Assembly (NCBI RefSeq): GCF_030378205.1
Contig: NZ_CP127385.1
Coordinates: 3,016,001 to 3,080,000 of the forward strand
DNA from: Bradyrhizobium sp. NP1
GTDB taxonomy: Bacteria > Pseudomonadota > Alphaproteobacteria > Rhizobiales > Xanthobacteraceae
Length of the DNA: 64,000 bases
Direction of reading: 5' to 3'
Made by a program: the position numbers and the translations under genes. Under the pieces are notes generated by a model, which ran no database searches, had not been told where the DNA came from, and saw only the letters and a list, made by a program, of their open reading frames with translations. Positions 27,980 through 36,373 of this stretch are shown piece after piece. Position 1 is the first letter of the stretch. Each line of letters starts with the position of its first letter.

Positions 27980-28855
27980 GTGCTGCTGTCGAAATTCCAG
28001 TACCATCGACCCGCCAATCTGGCCGCCGCTCACGAGATGATCGCGGCCTACGGGAGCGATGCGACGGTCTATGCCGGCGGGACGGAACTGCTTCTCGCGA
28101 TGAAGGCGCGTGTTCTGAGATACGAGCACTTGATTGATCTGAAGCATATCGCAGCGCTGAACGAGCTGCGACGTGAGGACGGCTGGATCGCCGTCGGTCC
28201 GCTCGTGACGCATCATCGGCTGGCGACCGACGATATAATCCGCCGGCTGGTTCCCTCCTACGCCGCACTCAGCGACAACATCGCCAATATCCGCGTAAGG
28301 GTCGCCGGGACACTCGGCGGAAACTTGTGCTTCGCCGAACCGCACGCGGACCCACCGGCGTTGCTCGCCGCCATGGGTGCAACCGTGACGCTCAGTGGCC
28401 CGAACGGTGGCAGGTCAGTGCCGGCCGGCGACTTCATAGAGGGCGAGTTCACGACAGTTCGAGCCGACGACGAGCTGATGACGGAGATCCGGATTCCGAT
28501 CACGAAACCGGGCGACCGCTATTCCTACAAGAGCTTCGGACACCTGGAGCGCCCGGCCGTCGGGGTTGCGGGCGGCCATCTCCGGCGCGACGGCAAAAGC
28601 GAATACAGGATTTGGATCGGCGCGATCAGCGATCGCCCCTTGCATATGAATATGGTCGAGGACGAGCTGGCAGGTGTGCCTCCGGGCGAAATTATGGATG
28701 TTCTGCGGCAGGTGACCGAGAAGGCCGCTTCCGAACTGCCGGCCCACGACGACTTGCATGGAGGCGCGGATTACAAGCGGCACCTGGCTGCAGTGCTGAT
28801 GCGCCGGGCAATTCTGGAGGCCGCGGGTGCGGCAGGGGATTTTCCCAATGGTTGA
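27980..28855 (+). CDS. FAD-binding medium subunit of molybdenum hydroxylase (cluster C)
   Basis: 291 residues from a GTG that directly follows the upstream TGA. CoxM/XDH FAD domain: AAYGSDATVYAGGTELL near 18-34 holds the first FAD-binding loop, and RVAGTLGGNLCFAEPHADPP near 110 the second (usual TIGGN appears as TLGGN). The C-terminal CO_deh_flav_C domain follows. It passes electrons from the 2Fe-2S subunit to an acceptor. Overlap of eight bases with the 2Fe-2S gene. Confidence 0.88.
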   Translation: MLLSKFQYHRPANLAAAHEMIAAYGSDATVYAGGTELLLAMKARVLRYEHLIDLKHIAALNELRREDGWIAVGPLVTHHRLATDDIIRRLVPSYAALSDNIANIRVRVAGTLGGNLCFAEPHADPPALLAAMGATVTLSGPNGGRSVPAGDFIEGEFTTVRADDELMTEIRIPITKPGDRYSYKSFGHLERPAVGVAGGHLRRDGKSEYRIWIGAISDRPLHMNMVEDELAGVPPGEIMDVLRQVTEKAASELPAHDDLHGGADYKRHLAAVLMRRAILEAAGAAGDFPNG

Positions 28856-29315
28856 TACCCAGACTGTCGAGATCGCGATCTCAGTCAATGGGTGCGATCG
28901 GCGTCTTTCGGTCGAGCCGTCGGATCTGTTGATCGACGTGCTGCGCGATCGGCTCTCCCTCAAGGGAACGAAGCGCTCGTGCGATGTCGAAGTATGCGGC
29001 GCGTGCACGGTGCTTGTCGATCGCCTTCCGGTAAGCAGCTGCACGACGCTTGCGGTGGACGTCGATGGCAGATCCCTGACGACGGTCGAGGGTCTGGACG
29101 AAAATGGTCGGCTGAGCCGCGTTCAGCAGGCGTTCGTTGATCACGCTGCGATGCAGTGCGGCTTTTGCACGCCCGGAATGGTTCTGGCTACGACCGCATT
29201 GCTCGAGATCAATCCGAAGCCTTCCGAAGCGGAGATTCGTCACTTTCTTCGCGGCAACATCTGTCGCTGCACGGGCTACATCAAGATCCTTGAAGCGGTG
29301 AAGAGCCTTGTCTGA
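28848..29315 (+). CDS. 2Fe-2S small subunit of molybdenum hydroxylase (cluster C)
   Basis: 155 residues. All eight cluster cysteines are present: plant-type C45, C50, C53, C65 (CDVEVCGAC) and the C-terminal pairs C104/C107 (QCGFC) and C139/C141 (CRC). The intact set shows that the enzyme can transfer electrons from the molybdenum site to FAD. Start ATG 28848 lies inside the end of the FAD-subunit gene. Confidence 0.9.
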   Translation: MVDTQTVEIAISVNGCDRRLSVEPSDLLIDVLRDRLSLKGTKRSCDVEVCGACTVLVDRLPVSSCTTLAVDVDGRSLTTVEGLDENGRLSRVQQAFVDHAAMQCGFCTPGMVLATTALLEINPKPSEAEIRHFLRGNICRCTGYIKILEAVKSLV

Positions 29316-30267
29316 CATCTCCATCTCAAGTGATGGGCGTGACGCGCCATCGGAGTTCAACGAGAAGGCCGCGGTCGGCGAAGCGGGAGGAGCTTCAACC
29401 TTCTGGATCGCAAATCATTTGTTTTTGCGCGATCCGGTCGTCCTGGCCACGCGAGCGCTTTCGCAGACGGAGCGTATGAGTGTCGCGTTGATGGCAGTGA
29501 GTCCGTTGACGCTGCACCCGGTGCAGATCGCGATGGCGGCAGCGACGCTGGACGAAGCGTTTCCCGGACGTGTGAAGCTGTGTCTTGGCGTCGGTGCGCC
29601 GGCCGACCTCAAGGCCCTTGAAATCGACGGATCGAGACCATTGAGGGCGATGCGCGAAGCACTGCGCATTATCCGCGCGCTGCTGGCTGGCGAAACCGTC
29701 AATTATCACGGCGAGACGTTTACCGTAGCAAGCCGGCGTTTGGTGACGGAGCGTCGGCCTGTTCCGCTCATCCTTGCGGCTTCCGGACCGCAGACGCTGA
29801 AGCTCGCCGGGGCAGAGGCCGATGGTGTGCTGATAAGCGCCGGCTCGTCCGTCCAGTTCGTCGAGCAGACGCTCAAGCATGTCGATGAGGGCACGAATGG
29901 GCGCAAGGTGCGGACACATGGACTTGTCTATGCAGCGGTCGGCGAGAGTGAAAGTGTAGCCAACGACCGCTTGAGGCGAATATTGGCGATCCTGCTGCGC
30001 GGTCCTCATCACCGGGCGAACCTTGATGCTGCGGGAAGCGCCCTGGACCAGGCAGCGCTAAACCAGGCTGTTGTTGCAGAGGACTGGGACCGCGCCCAGG
30101 CGATGATTACCGACGACATCGTTGCGCGTCATGCCGCCAGCGGCCCGCCGGCGCGGGTGAGAGAGCGGTTGGCCGCTTATCACGCCGCAGGCCTGGACGA
30201 AGTCATCGTCGCCGGCGCACGCGACGGCGATCAAATCCGCAAGATCCTGAGATCATTCAAGGGGTGA
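29308..30267 (+). CDS. LLM class flavin-dependent oxidoreductase 1 (cluster C)
   Basis: 319 residues from TTG 29308, overlapping the 2Fe-2S gene by eight bases. Luciferase-like TIM-barrel of the methylene-H4MPT-reductase-like branch: ISISSDG (beta-1), GGASTFWIANH (alpha-1/beta-2), PGRVKLCLGVG near 90, and VPLILAASGPQTLKLAGAEADG near 155-177. It binds FMN or F420; by neighbourhood with a flavin-reductase-domain protein, FMNH2 monooxygenation is likelier. The N-terminus is short but the barrel looks complete. Possible role: oxygenation or ring opening of the hydroxylated substrate. Confidence 0.78.
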   Translation: MSDISISSDGRDAPSEFNEKAAVGEAGGASTFWIANHLFLRDPVVLATRALSQTERMSVALMAVSPLTLHPVQIAMAAATLDEAFPGRVKLCLGVGAPADLKALEIDGSRPLRAMREALRIIRALLAGETVNYHGETFTVASRRLVTERRPVPLILAASGPQTLKLAGAEADGVLISAGSSVQFVEQTLKHVDEGTNGRKVRTHGLVYAAVGESESVANDRLRRILAILLRGPHHRANLDAAGSALDQAALNQAVVAEDWDRAQAMITDDIVARHAASGPPARVRERLAAYHAAGLDEVIVAGARDGDQIRKILRSFKG

Positions 30268-30271
30268 GAAG

Positions 30272-31279
30272 ATGAAGTTCAGTGTGTGTCTTTCGACCGG
30301 CTTTGAAGGCGTGATGTACCCGATCCCCTTTGCCGGGCCGGAGGATTTCATCCGGCAGGCGCAGCTCTGTGAACGCCTGGGCTACGATTCTGTCTGGGGA
30401 AATGACCACATTACCACGCAGGATTATGTCAGGGATCTCTTCCCGGGAAGACCACCCAACTTCTATGAACCATTGGTGGTACTCGCAGCAATCGGGGCGG
30501 CCACAAAGAGACTGAAGCTTGGCACCGCGCTTACCGTGCTTCCGATGCGTGATCCCGTCTATCTCGCGAAGCAGGCCATCACGCTGGACCAAATGTCGAA
30601 CGGCCGGTTCATCATGGCTGTGGGTCTCGGCGCTTACCGCGAAGAATTCCTCGCCTGGGGAGGTTCGCGTGCCGCCAAGGCGAGACGGGGCGACATGATG
30701 GACGAAGGGCTCGAGGCGTTGGAGCTGCTGTTCAACGAGAAGAGCTGCAGCTATGAGGGCAAATACTACACGTTCAAGGACGTGGAGATGTTTCCCAAGA
30801 GCACGGTTCAGCCCTTTCCGCTGTATATCGGGGGTCACAATCTTGAAGCGGTTGAGCGGGCGGCCCGCTACGGACAGGGTTGGCTGCCCGGATGGCGTCC
30901 GCTTGCGGAAATGGAGCAGCGGATTGCTGACCTCAAGGTGCGCGCCGCGAAGCTGGGACGCAATCCGTCCGAGATCGAAATCGCTCCCCAATTCTCGGTT
31001 ACCGTCGACAAGACGCTGGAGGCCGCCGAGAAGCGGTATATGGAGAGCGGGCTCGTCGCTCATCGCGTCTCGCTGTCCTATACGGGACGTGACCTGAGCC
31101 ATCAGGTCGTCGCAAACCTCGTCGGCTCGCCCGACGTGATCCTCGAGAAGATCGACAAGCTCCGCAGCATCGGCGTCGATCATTGCAGCGCGCTGATGTT
31201 CCCCGCCGATTCTGTTGCCGAAATGAACGAGCAAATTGAATGGTTCGCTTCGGATGTGATGGCAAAGGTGCCCAAATGA
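30272..31279 (+). CDS. LLM class flavin-dependent oxidoreductase 2 (cluster C)
   Basis: 335 residues starting four bases after LLM 1. A second luciferase-like barrel of a different subgroup: DFIRQAQLCERLGYDSVWGN near 30, LKLGTALTVLPMRDPVYLAK near 78-97, MSNGRFIMAVGLGAYREEF near 110, and PFPLYIGGHNLEAVERAARYG near 185. Two unlike LLM proteins in tandem suggest either a heterodimer, as in LuxAB, or two consecutive oxidation steps. Flavin would come from the split-barrel protein encoded next. Confidence 0.8.
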   Translation: MKFSVCLSTGFEGVMYPIPFAGPEDFIRQAQLCERLGYDSVWGNDHITTQDYVRDLFPGRPPNFYEPLVVLAAIGAATKRLKLGTALTVLPMRDPVYLAKQAITLDQMSNGRFIMAVGLGAYREEFLAWGGSRAAKARRGDMMDEGLEALELLFNEKSCSYEGKYYTFKDVEMFPKSTVQPFPLYIGGHNLEAVERAARYGQGWLPGWRPLAEMEQRIADLKVRAAKLGRNPSEIEIAPQFSVTVDKTLEAAEKRYMESGLVAHRVSLSYTGRDLSHQVVANLVGSPDVILEKIDKLRSIGVDHCSALMFPADSVAEMNEQIEWFASDVMAKVPK

Positions 31280-31905
31280 GCGAGGCTGGGGCGCCGGCTT
31301 CGTCGGACGAGTTCGATTGCTTCGACCTTGCATTGCTGACCCGGGCCGAGCGCTACAAGATCCTCACCGGTGCGGTGATTCCGCGACCGATCGCGTTCGT
31401 GACTTCACTGGGTCCGGACGGATTGGTGAATGCCGCTCCGTTTAGCCAGTTCGTCATTTTGGCGGTGGATCCCGGTCTGCTCGGTTTCTCCGTCGGCCCG
31501 CGACTGGCCGGGTCACATCCGAAGGACACGCTGGCGAATGTCAGGGCGGCGCGCGAGTTCGTCATCAACATGGTCCCGGAGGGGTGGGAGGATGTCGTGC
31601 AAAGGGCGAGCGACGAGCATCCCGCGGATGTCAGCGAAGTCGATCTGCTGGGTTTCAGGACGACGCCATCGACGCGGATTAAGACCCCAAGACTGTCGGG
31701 ATCGAAGATCCAGTTTGAATGCGTCCTGGACCAGATTGTCAATTTTGGCGATGCGCCGAATCATCTTGTCGTCGGGAAGGTCGTCGCGATGCACGTGAAG
31801 TCTGGTTTGGCGCAGGATTGCAAGATCGATCCCAAGGCATATTCTCCGATCGCGAGAATAGGTGGTCGCAACTATGTGCGGTTAGGCGATCTGGTGAAAG
31901 CGTGA
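31276..31905 (+). CDS. Flavin-reductase-domain (split-barrel) protein
   Basis: 209 residues, overlapping LLM 2 by four bases. FMN-binding split-barrel of the DIM6/NTAB flavin-reductase-like type: IPRPIAFVTSLGPDGLVNAA near 34-53, FSQFVILAVDPGLLGFSVG near 55-73, and FVINMV near 95. Family members reduce FMN with NAD(P)H for LLM partners or act as flavoprotein oxygenases. As last gene of the catabolic run it probably supplies reduced flavin to the two LLM enzymes. Stop at 31905; 137 bases follow before the regulator. Confidence 0.82.
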   Translation: MSEAGAPASSDEFDCFDLALLTRAERYKILTGAVIPRPIAFVTSLGPDGLVNAAPFSQFVILAVDPGLLGFSVGPRLAGSHPKDTLANVRAAREFVINMVPEGWEDVVQRASDEHPADVSEVDLLGFRTTPSTRIKTPRLSGSKIQFECVLDQIVNFGDAPNHLVVGKVVAMHVKSGLAQDCKIDPKAYSPIARIGGRNYVRLGDLVKA

Positions 31906-32042
31906 GCCGGATAGATATCGTCTTTTCTTCGTCGCCGCATCCGCGACTGACAATGTCTTGCGAGCTCTGGGTTTCTCTGCGCAATGGCCAGCTGATATGA
32001 TGCTGGCGCACATCATGGCTATAGGTCAGGAACGGGCCTCTC

Positions 32043-32816
32043 ATGGATAAGGTCGTGGCTGGGTCGGGAAGCCAAACTGTTTCTCGTGCGTTAAACGTCC
32101 TGGAGATGCTCGGAAACTCGGGTGAAATGGGCGTCAGGGAGATCGCGCGGAATCTCGGCATTGCTCCGAGCATGGCCCAGCGCCTGGTGAATGCCCTCGC
32201 GCGGGCGGACTTCGTGGAAAAGGCGGCAGAATCGACCAAATGGAAGATCGGCTACAAGGCGTTTCAGGTCGGCTCCGCTTTCTTGTCCAGCGTCGATCTG
32301 AACGCCGCGACCACGCCGGAGTTGCACTTTCTCGCGGATGAGAAGCAGGTCAACAGCTTTCTCGGCGTTCTGCGTGATCAGTCCGTGATCTATCTCGCAG
32401 CCGTTCAGAGTGGAGGCGGAATAACGATCACGAATGCTCCGGGATCACGCACCTACCTGCATTCAACTGCCCTTGGCAAAGCATTGCTGTCATCCAAGAC
32501 CGACGAGGAGGCCGGGCACTTGTTGGGCCCGGCTCCCTACAAGCAACTGACCAGGAAGACCAGGCGGTCCTTTGCCGCCCTCGTGAAGGATCTCAACGAA
32601 TGCCGGCGGTTGGGATACGCGATCTCTGACGAAGAAAACATCGATAACGTGTTTGCGGCAGGGGCGCCCGTGCGCAACGCAAGCGGTCAGACAATTGCGG
32701 CCTTGAGTGGCGCGGTCCCGCGACAAAAGCTCAGCGCGAAAGCCATAAGTGAGCTCTGCCAAACGGTGAAGGATGCCGCCGCGAGAGCTTCTCGGCGGCT
32801 GGGGGCTCCAGGCTAG
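32043..32816 (+). CDS. IclR family transcriptional regulator
   Basis: 257 residues. N-terminal winged helix (about 8-65: TVSRALNVLEMLGNSGEMGV, then IARNLGIAPSMAQRLVNAL) and C-terminal GAF-like effector domain (YLHSTALGKALLSS near 140, GYAISDEENIDNVFAAGAPV near 195-215). IclR proteins repress or activate aromatic and carboxylate catabolism. It follows the cluster C operon on the same strand after 137 bases, which include a possible TATGAT at 31996-32001. The 23-bp inverted repeat at 19795-19817 is a candidate target. Confidence 0.85.
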   Translation: MDKVVAGSGSQTVSRALNVLEMLGNSGEMGVREIARNLGIAPSMAQRLVNALARADFVEKAAESTKWKIGYKAFQVGSAFLSSVDLNAATTPELHFLADEKQVNSFLGVLRDQSVIYLAAVQSGGGITITNAPGSRTYLHSTALGKALLSSKTDEEAGHLLGPAPYKQLTRKTRRSFAALVKDLNECRRLGYAISDEENIDNVFAAGAPVRNASGQTIAALSGAVPRQKLSAKAISELCQTVKDAAARASRRLGAPG

Positions 32817-32822
32817 ACGTAA

Positions 32823-32842
32823 CGGTCAGGCGGCACTGACCG
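32823..32842. terminator. Hairpin between convergent genes, possible bidirectional terminator
   Basis: CGGTCAG and CTGACCG form a perfect 7-bp stem with a 6-base loop in the 59-base gap between the IclR gene and the convergent amidase gene. There is no clear T-tract on either side, so termination strength is uncertain. Confidence 0.4.
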
Positions 32843-32875
32843 CAAATATCCCGAGCACGGCATCTTCCAACTTGT

Positions 32876-34108
32876 TCAAAGCTGTTCCAGCCACGTTGCG
32901 ACGCGAAGCAGATGCTGATCGGCGAAACGTGGTGCGACGATTTGCAGGCCTATCGGCAAGCCAAGCTTGCCGTGGAGTTTTGGCAGCGTGATGCAGGGCG
33001 CATGCAGAAGGGTCCAGAACGAATTCATGGCCGGATCGCCCGTGGAGGCGTGACCTTGGGGCGCCTCTCCGGTTGCGGCAAGGCTCAGGACCGTTCGGCC
33101 AGCCAAGACACCGGCGAGCTTCTCGCGGCAGGCTTCGCCGAGTTCGACGGCCTGCTCGTAGTCGGAAATTGAGATGCGCGACGCATGTTCAAAGCCCTGG
33201 CGGAATTGTTCGCTGAGCTTGTCGGCGTGATGGATATACTCGGTCAGGAAGCCATGCCGCATTTCGAAGTCGTGGATGAGCTTCGCGGCTTCCGGCAGTG
33301 ACGCGAACTCTGCCGGCAGCTCGATTTCATCGATCATCAGCCCGCGGCCGCGCAGCGCCTTCACATAGTCGACCATTGCCTCGCGCGCGTCAGCATCGGC
33401 CCGCGCCCATGCTGGCCCCTGGCAGAAGGCGAGGGGAGGCGGGCGGTCGCCGGCCGCTGCCGGCTCTGTCATGGCCGCATGGTCGGCAAGGATGCCGTAG
33501 ACATGAGCGCATTCCGGCACGCTGGTCGCAAAGACGCCAACCGTATCCAGTGAATCCGCGAGCGGGCGGATGCCGACGCGACTGATGCGGCCGAAGCTCG
33601 GCTTGAAGCCGACAACGCCGCAATAGGAGGCCGGGCGGATCACCGAGCCCAGCGTCTGCGTGCCGAGCGCGACTGGGACCATGCCGGAGGCGACCGCCGC
33701 GGCGGAGCCGCTGGAGGAGCCGCCTGGCGTGTGATCGGGGTTGCGCGGGTTGCGCGTGCGCGAAGGGGGCCACGCGGCGAACTCGGTGGAGACGGTCTTG
33801 CCAAGCACGACGGCGCCGTTGGCGCGCAAGCGGGAGACGACGGCGCAATCCGAGGCGGGCCGGTGGCCGCGATAGATCGGCGAGCCGTAGGATGTCGGCA
33901 TGTCGCAGGTGTCGTGGTTGTCCTTGACGCCGACGATCCAGCCATGCAGCGGCTTCCCGGCGTGGATCCGATCGGTTTGTGCGGCCGCGTTCAACGCCGC
34001 TTCGCGGTCGAGAAATTCCCAGGCACGAATCGAGGGGTCGATCTCTTCGATGCGATCAAGGCAGGCCATCACTCGGCCAACTGCGGAGAGCTGCGTCTGC
34101 TTGTTCAT
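32876..34108 (-). CDS. Amidase signature family hydrolase 1
   Basis: 410 residues. The Ser-cisSer-Lys triad can be placed: K62 in VGVKDN, the serine loop GGSSSGSAAA (129-138) and the nucleophile S155 in LGSVIRPAS, where most family members read GGSIRxPA. The enzyme hydrolyses an amide to acid and ammonia in the cytoplasm. It lies downstream of a second, unlike amidase on the same strand (51 bases apart), both divergent from the cluster D regulator. At 410 residues it is somewhat short for the family (450-500), the missing part being C-terminal. Likely role: removal of amide nitrogen from a product of cluster D (inference). Confidence 0.85.
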   Translation of the reverse strand: MNKQTQLSAVGRVMACLDRIEEIDPSIRAWEFLDREAALNAAAQTDRIHAGKPLHGWIVGVKDNHDTCDMPTSYGSPIYRGHRPASDCAVVSRLRANGAVVLGKTVSTEFAAWPPSRTRNPRNPDHTPGGSSSGSAAAVASGMVPVALGTQTLGSVIRPASYCGVVGFKPSFGRISRVGIRPLADSLDTVGVFATSVPECAHVYGILADHAAMTEPAAAGDRPPPLAFCQGPAWARADADAREAMVDYVKALRGRGLMIDEIELPAEFASLPEAAKLIHDFEMRHGFLTEYIHHADKLSEQFRQGFEHASRISISDYEQAVELGEACREKLAGVLAGRTVLSLAATGEAPQGHASTGDPAMNSFWTLLHAPCITLPKLHGKLGLPIGLQIVAPRFADQHLLRVATWLEQL

Positions 34109-34159
34109 TCTGATCTCGCTATCGATAAAGGTTAAGGGCGATGCCGGACCGCGTCCGAT

Positions 34160-35605
34160 CTAATGATCCACCCAATCCGGCCACGGCCGGGCGGTTTCGA
34201 AAGCCGCCGCGGCGGCCAACACTGCGGTGTCGGCGAAACGGTGTCCGACGATCTGCAAGCCCACAGGCAGGCCGTCCTTGGTCCGGCCCGCAGGCACGGA
34301 GATTGCCGGCTGCCCGGTGAGGTTGAATGCAGGACAGAATGGTGACCACCCGTAGAACGAGACATTGCGTCCTGCCACCTGGCCGGGGGTTTCCATCCCC
34401 AGCGCAAACGGCGCGCAGGCCACGGTCGGCGTGATCAGGAGATCGCATTCCTCAAATGTCTTCCGCACCCCTTGCCACCAGTCATTGCGGGCAAGGCAGG
34501 CACGGTAATAGGCATCAGCCGGAAGCCGCCTGCCCTCGAGAATGAATTCACGCAGCGTGGGCTCGATGTCGTTGGCGCGGTCGGGGAGAAACGCGCCGAG
34601 CCGGTCGGCCGCCCCGGTGACGAAGATCGTCTGCCAGAAAGCCATCGGAGATGACCATTCGAGCTCGCGTTCGACGACATCGTGTTTCATCTCGGCGAAG
34701 GCTGCGACTGCCTTGCGGCAGACATCAACGATCTCTGGATCGATCGCCTCGGAGAATCCGAGGTCGGGTGCGAAGATGATCTTCAGAGGTCGTCGTGTCG
34801 GCTCCCGCACCGCTTCATCGGCCCGGCGTGCGGGCAGGCAATAGGGATCGCGGTCATCGGGCTGTGCGATGGCGTCGAACGCGATCATGGCGTCATCGAT
34901 GGTGCGCGCCATGGGCCCGATATGCTGCAGGCTCCAATTGGCACCTGTCGGGTAGTTCGGGACCCGTCCATATGAGGGCTTGAAGCCGACTGTCCCGGTA
35001 AAGGCTGCGGGAATTCGCAGCGACCCGCCACCGTCCGTTCCGATGTTGATCGGCGCGAGCGCGGCGCAGGCCGCGACCGCCGCGCCGCCGCTCGAGCCCC
35101 CGGGGGTCACCGTCGGTCGCCAGGGATTGGGCGTCGCTCCGAAGAGGAAGTTTTGCGTCACGCCGACCCAACCGAAAGCGGGGGTATTCGTCTTGCCGAG
35201 CAGGATGGCGCCGGCCTGTTTCAATGCTGAAACGGCGGCCGCATCTTCCGTCGGCACGAAATCCGCAAACAGCCGCGAGCCGAAAGTGGTGCGGACACCT
35301 TTCGTCGGCAGCGTGTCCTTGACCGAGAAAGGGATGCCGAAAACGGACGAGAGCGACTCTTTGTCACCCGACCGCAGGCGAGCCTCGGCCAATTTTGCTT
35401 CGCGCCGCGCGGTCTCAGCCGTGACCAGGACAAAGGCTTTCAGCGCCGGGTTAAGCCGCTCGATTCGCTCAAGAAACGCATCCACCACGTCGACAGGCGA
35501 AAGCGAGCCATCCCGATAGCGCCGGGCGATCGTGCTCACGCTTAGCCGGCAAATCTCAGCATCCATAAGGGCGTCCAGCTCAAAAATTGATCTTGACGCT
35601 CCCAT
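34160..35605 (-). CDS. Amidase signature family hydrolase 2
   Basis: 481 residues if started at ATG 35605, which has AAGGGA upstream; ATG 35566 (MDAEICRL) and TTG 35632 are alternatives. Triad elements: lysine in PFSVKDTLPT, serine loop GGSSGGAA and nucleophile serine in GGGSLRIPA. Full-length amidase of the aryl-/acyl-amidase type. Its 5' end faces the GntR gene across a gap with the 18-bp palindrome at 35631-35648, so it is probably controlled by that regulator. It is different enough from amidase 1 to suggest another substrate or another step. Confidence 0.87.
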   Translation of the reverse strand: MGASRSIFELDALMDAEICRLSVSTIARRYRDGSLSPVDVVDAFLERIERLNPALKAFVLVTAETARREAKLAEARLRSGDKESLSSVFGIPFSVKDTLPTKGVRTTFGSRLFADFVPTEDAAAVSALKQAGAILLGKTNTPAFGWVGVTQNFLFGATPNPWRPTVTPGGSSGGAAVAACAALAPINIGTDGGGSLRIPAAFTGTVGFKPSYGRVPNYPTGANWSLQHIGPMARTIDDAMIAFDAIAQPDDRDPYCLPARRADEAVREPTRRPLKIIFAPDLGFSEAIDPEIVDVCRKAVAAFAEMKHDVVERELEWSSPMAFWQTIFVTGAADRLGAFLPDRANDIEPTLREFILEGRRLPADAYYRACLARNDWWQGVRKTFEECDLLITPTVACAPFALGMETPGQVAGRNVSFYGWSPFCPAFNLTGQPAISVPAGRTKDGLPVGLQIVGHRFADTAVLAAAAAFETARPWPDWVDH

Positions 35606-35626
35606 CCTGCCGTGGTCCCTTCTGCT

Positions 35627-35655
35627 TTGCAAACTGAAATTTCAGTTTCAATAAA
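35627..35655 (+). promoter_or_regulatory. Divergent promoter with 18-bp perfect palindrome (GntR operator)
   Basis: AAACTGAAATTTCAGTTT (35631-35648) is a perfect palindrome. It lies in the spacer between TTGCAA (35627-35632) and AATAAA (35650-35655), 17 bases apart, which fit a promoter for the GntR gene whose GTG start is at 35669. Its placement would let the regulator repress its own operon, and probably the divergent amidases too. Confidence 0.7.
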
Positions 35656-35668
35656 TCTGGGAGCGAAA

Positions 35669-36355
35669 GTGACATTGCAGCCCGCCCGCGCGTCTTCGGA
35701 GGCCGGTCCTCTGCGCAACAGCGCCTACGACCGGCTGCTGGACGCGATCATTTTCGGGGAGCTGCAGCCTGGATCGTCGGTCGACGAGAAGTTTCTGGCG
35801 GGGCGTTTCGAGTTCGGGGTCGCGGCGATCCGCGATGCGTTGCTGCGGCTGTCGCTGGAGGGAATTGTCGAACGGCAACCGCGGATCGGCACCCGGATTT
35901 CGGATCTGAGCCTGCGCGAGATGCAGGATGTTTTCGAAGCCCGCGTGCTGATCGAAGGCGGCTGCGTGTCATTGGCAGCCGAGCGCGCGAGCCCGGAAAA
36001 TATCGCTGCGATGCGATCTGCGCTTGACGGCTTCGAGGCCGTGATCGAGCGGCGGGACTTCCGAAGGCTCGTTCACATGGACCAGCGCTTTCACCGCGCG
36101 CTGGCGGCCGCGACACACAACCGTCAGATCGAGCAGAAAGTCGTGCAGCTCCACGATGCCGCGTGCCGGTTTTGGTATTTCGGCTTGCATCGCATGGATT
36201 CGCGCACCGTGCTCACCGACATCGCCACGCATCTAGACGTCGTTTCGGCCATCGAGCAGCGCGACGCGCCGGCGGCGGTCGCCGCGATGCGCGCAGTGCT
36301 CGGGCATTTTCCGGAAACCGTGCGGAACTTCTTTTCGGCAGGCCCAATACCATAG
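35669..36355 (+). CDS. GntR family regulator with FCD domain (cluster D)
   Basis: 228 residues from GTG 35669, preceded by GGGAG at 35659-35663; a GTG at 35612 would start upstream of the proposed promoter and was rejected. Winged helix at about 15-80 (AYDRLLDAIIFGELQPGSSV, FEFGVAAIRDALLRLSLEGI) and FCD domain with histidines in MDQRFHRALAAATHN and the C-terminal part. The gene is the first of a same-strand run to 48443 and the next gene starts 18 bases later. It likely represses this run. Confidence 0.85.
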   Translation: MTLQPARASSEAGPLRNSAYDRLLDAIIFGELQPGSSVDEKFLAGRFEFGVAAIRDALLRLSLEGIVERQPRIGTRISDLSLREMQDVFEARVLIEGGCVSLAAERASPENIAAMRSALDGFEAVIERRDFRRLVHMDQRFHRALAAATHNRQIEQKVVQLHDAACRFWYFGLHRMDSRTVLTDIATHLDVVSAIEQRDAPAAVAAMRAVLGHFPETVRNFFSAGPIP

Positions 36356-36373
36356 CATGAGGAGTTACTTCGG

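Noticed and set aside
25254..29315. Aerobic carbon monoxide dehydrogenase (CoxMSL with CoxG)
   Set aside because: The active-site loop lacks the AYxCSFR motif needed for the Mo-Cu centre, and the operon has no other cox genes such as coxD, E or F. The same applies to the set at 42520-46144.
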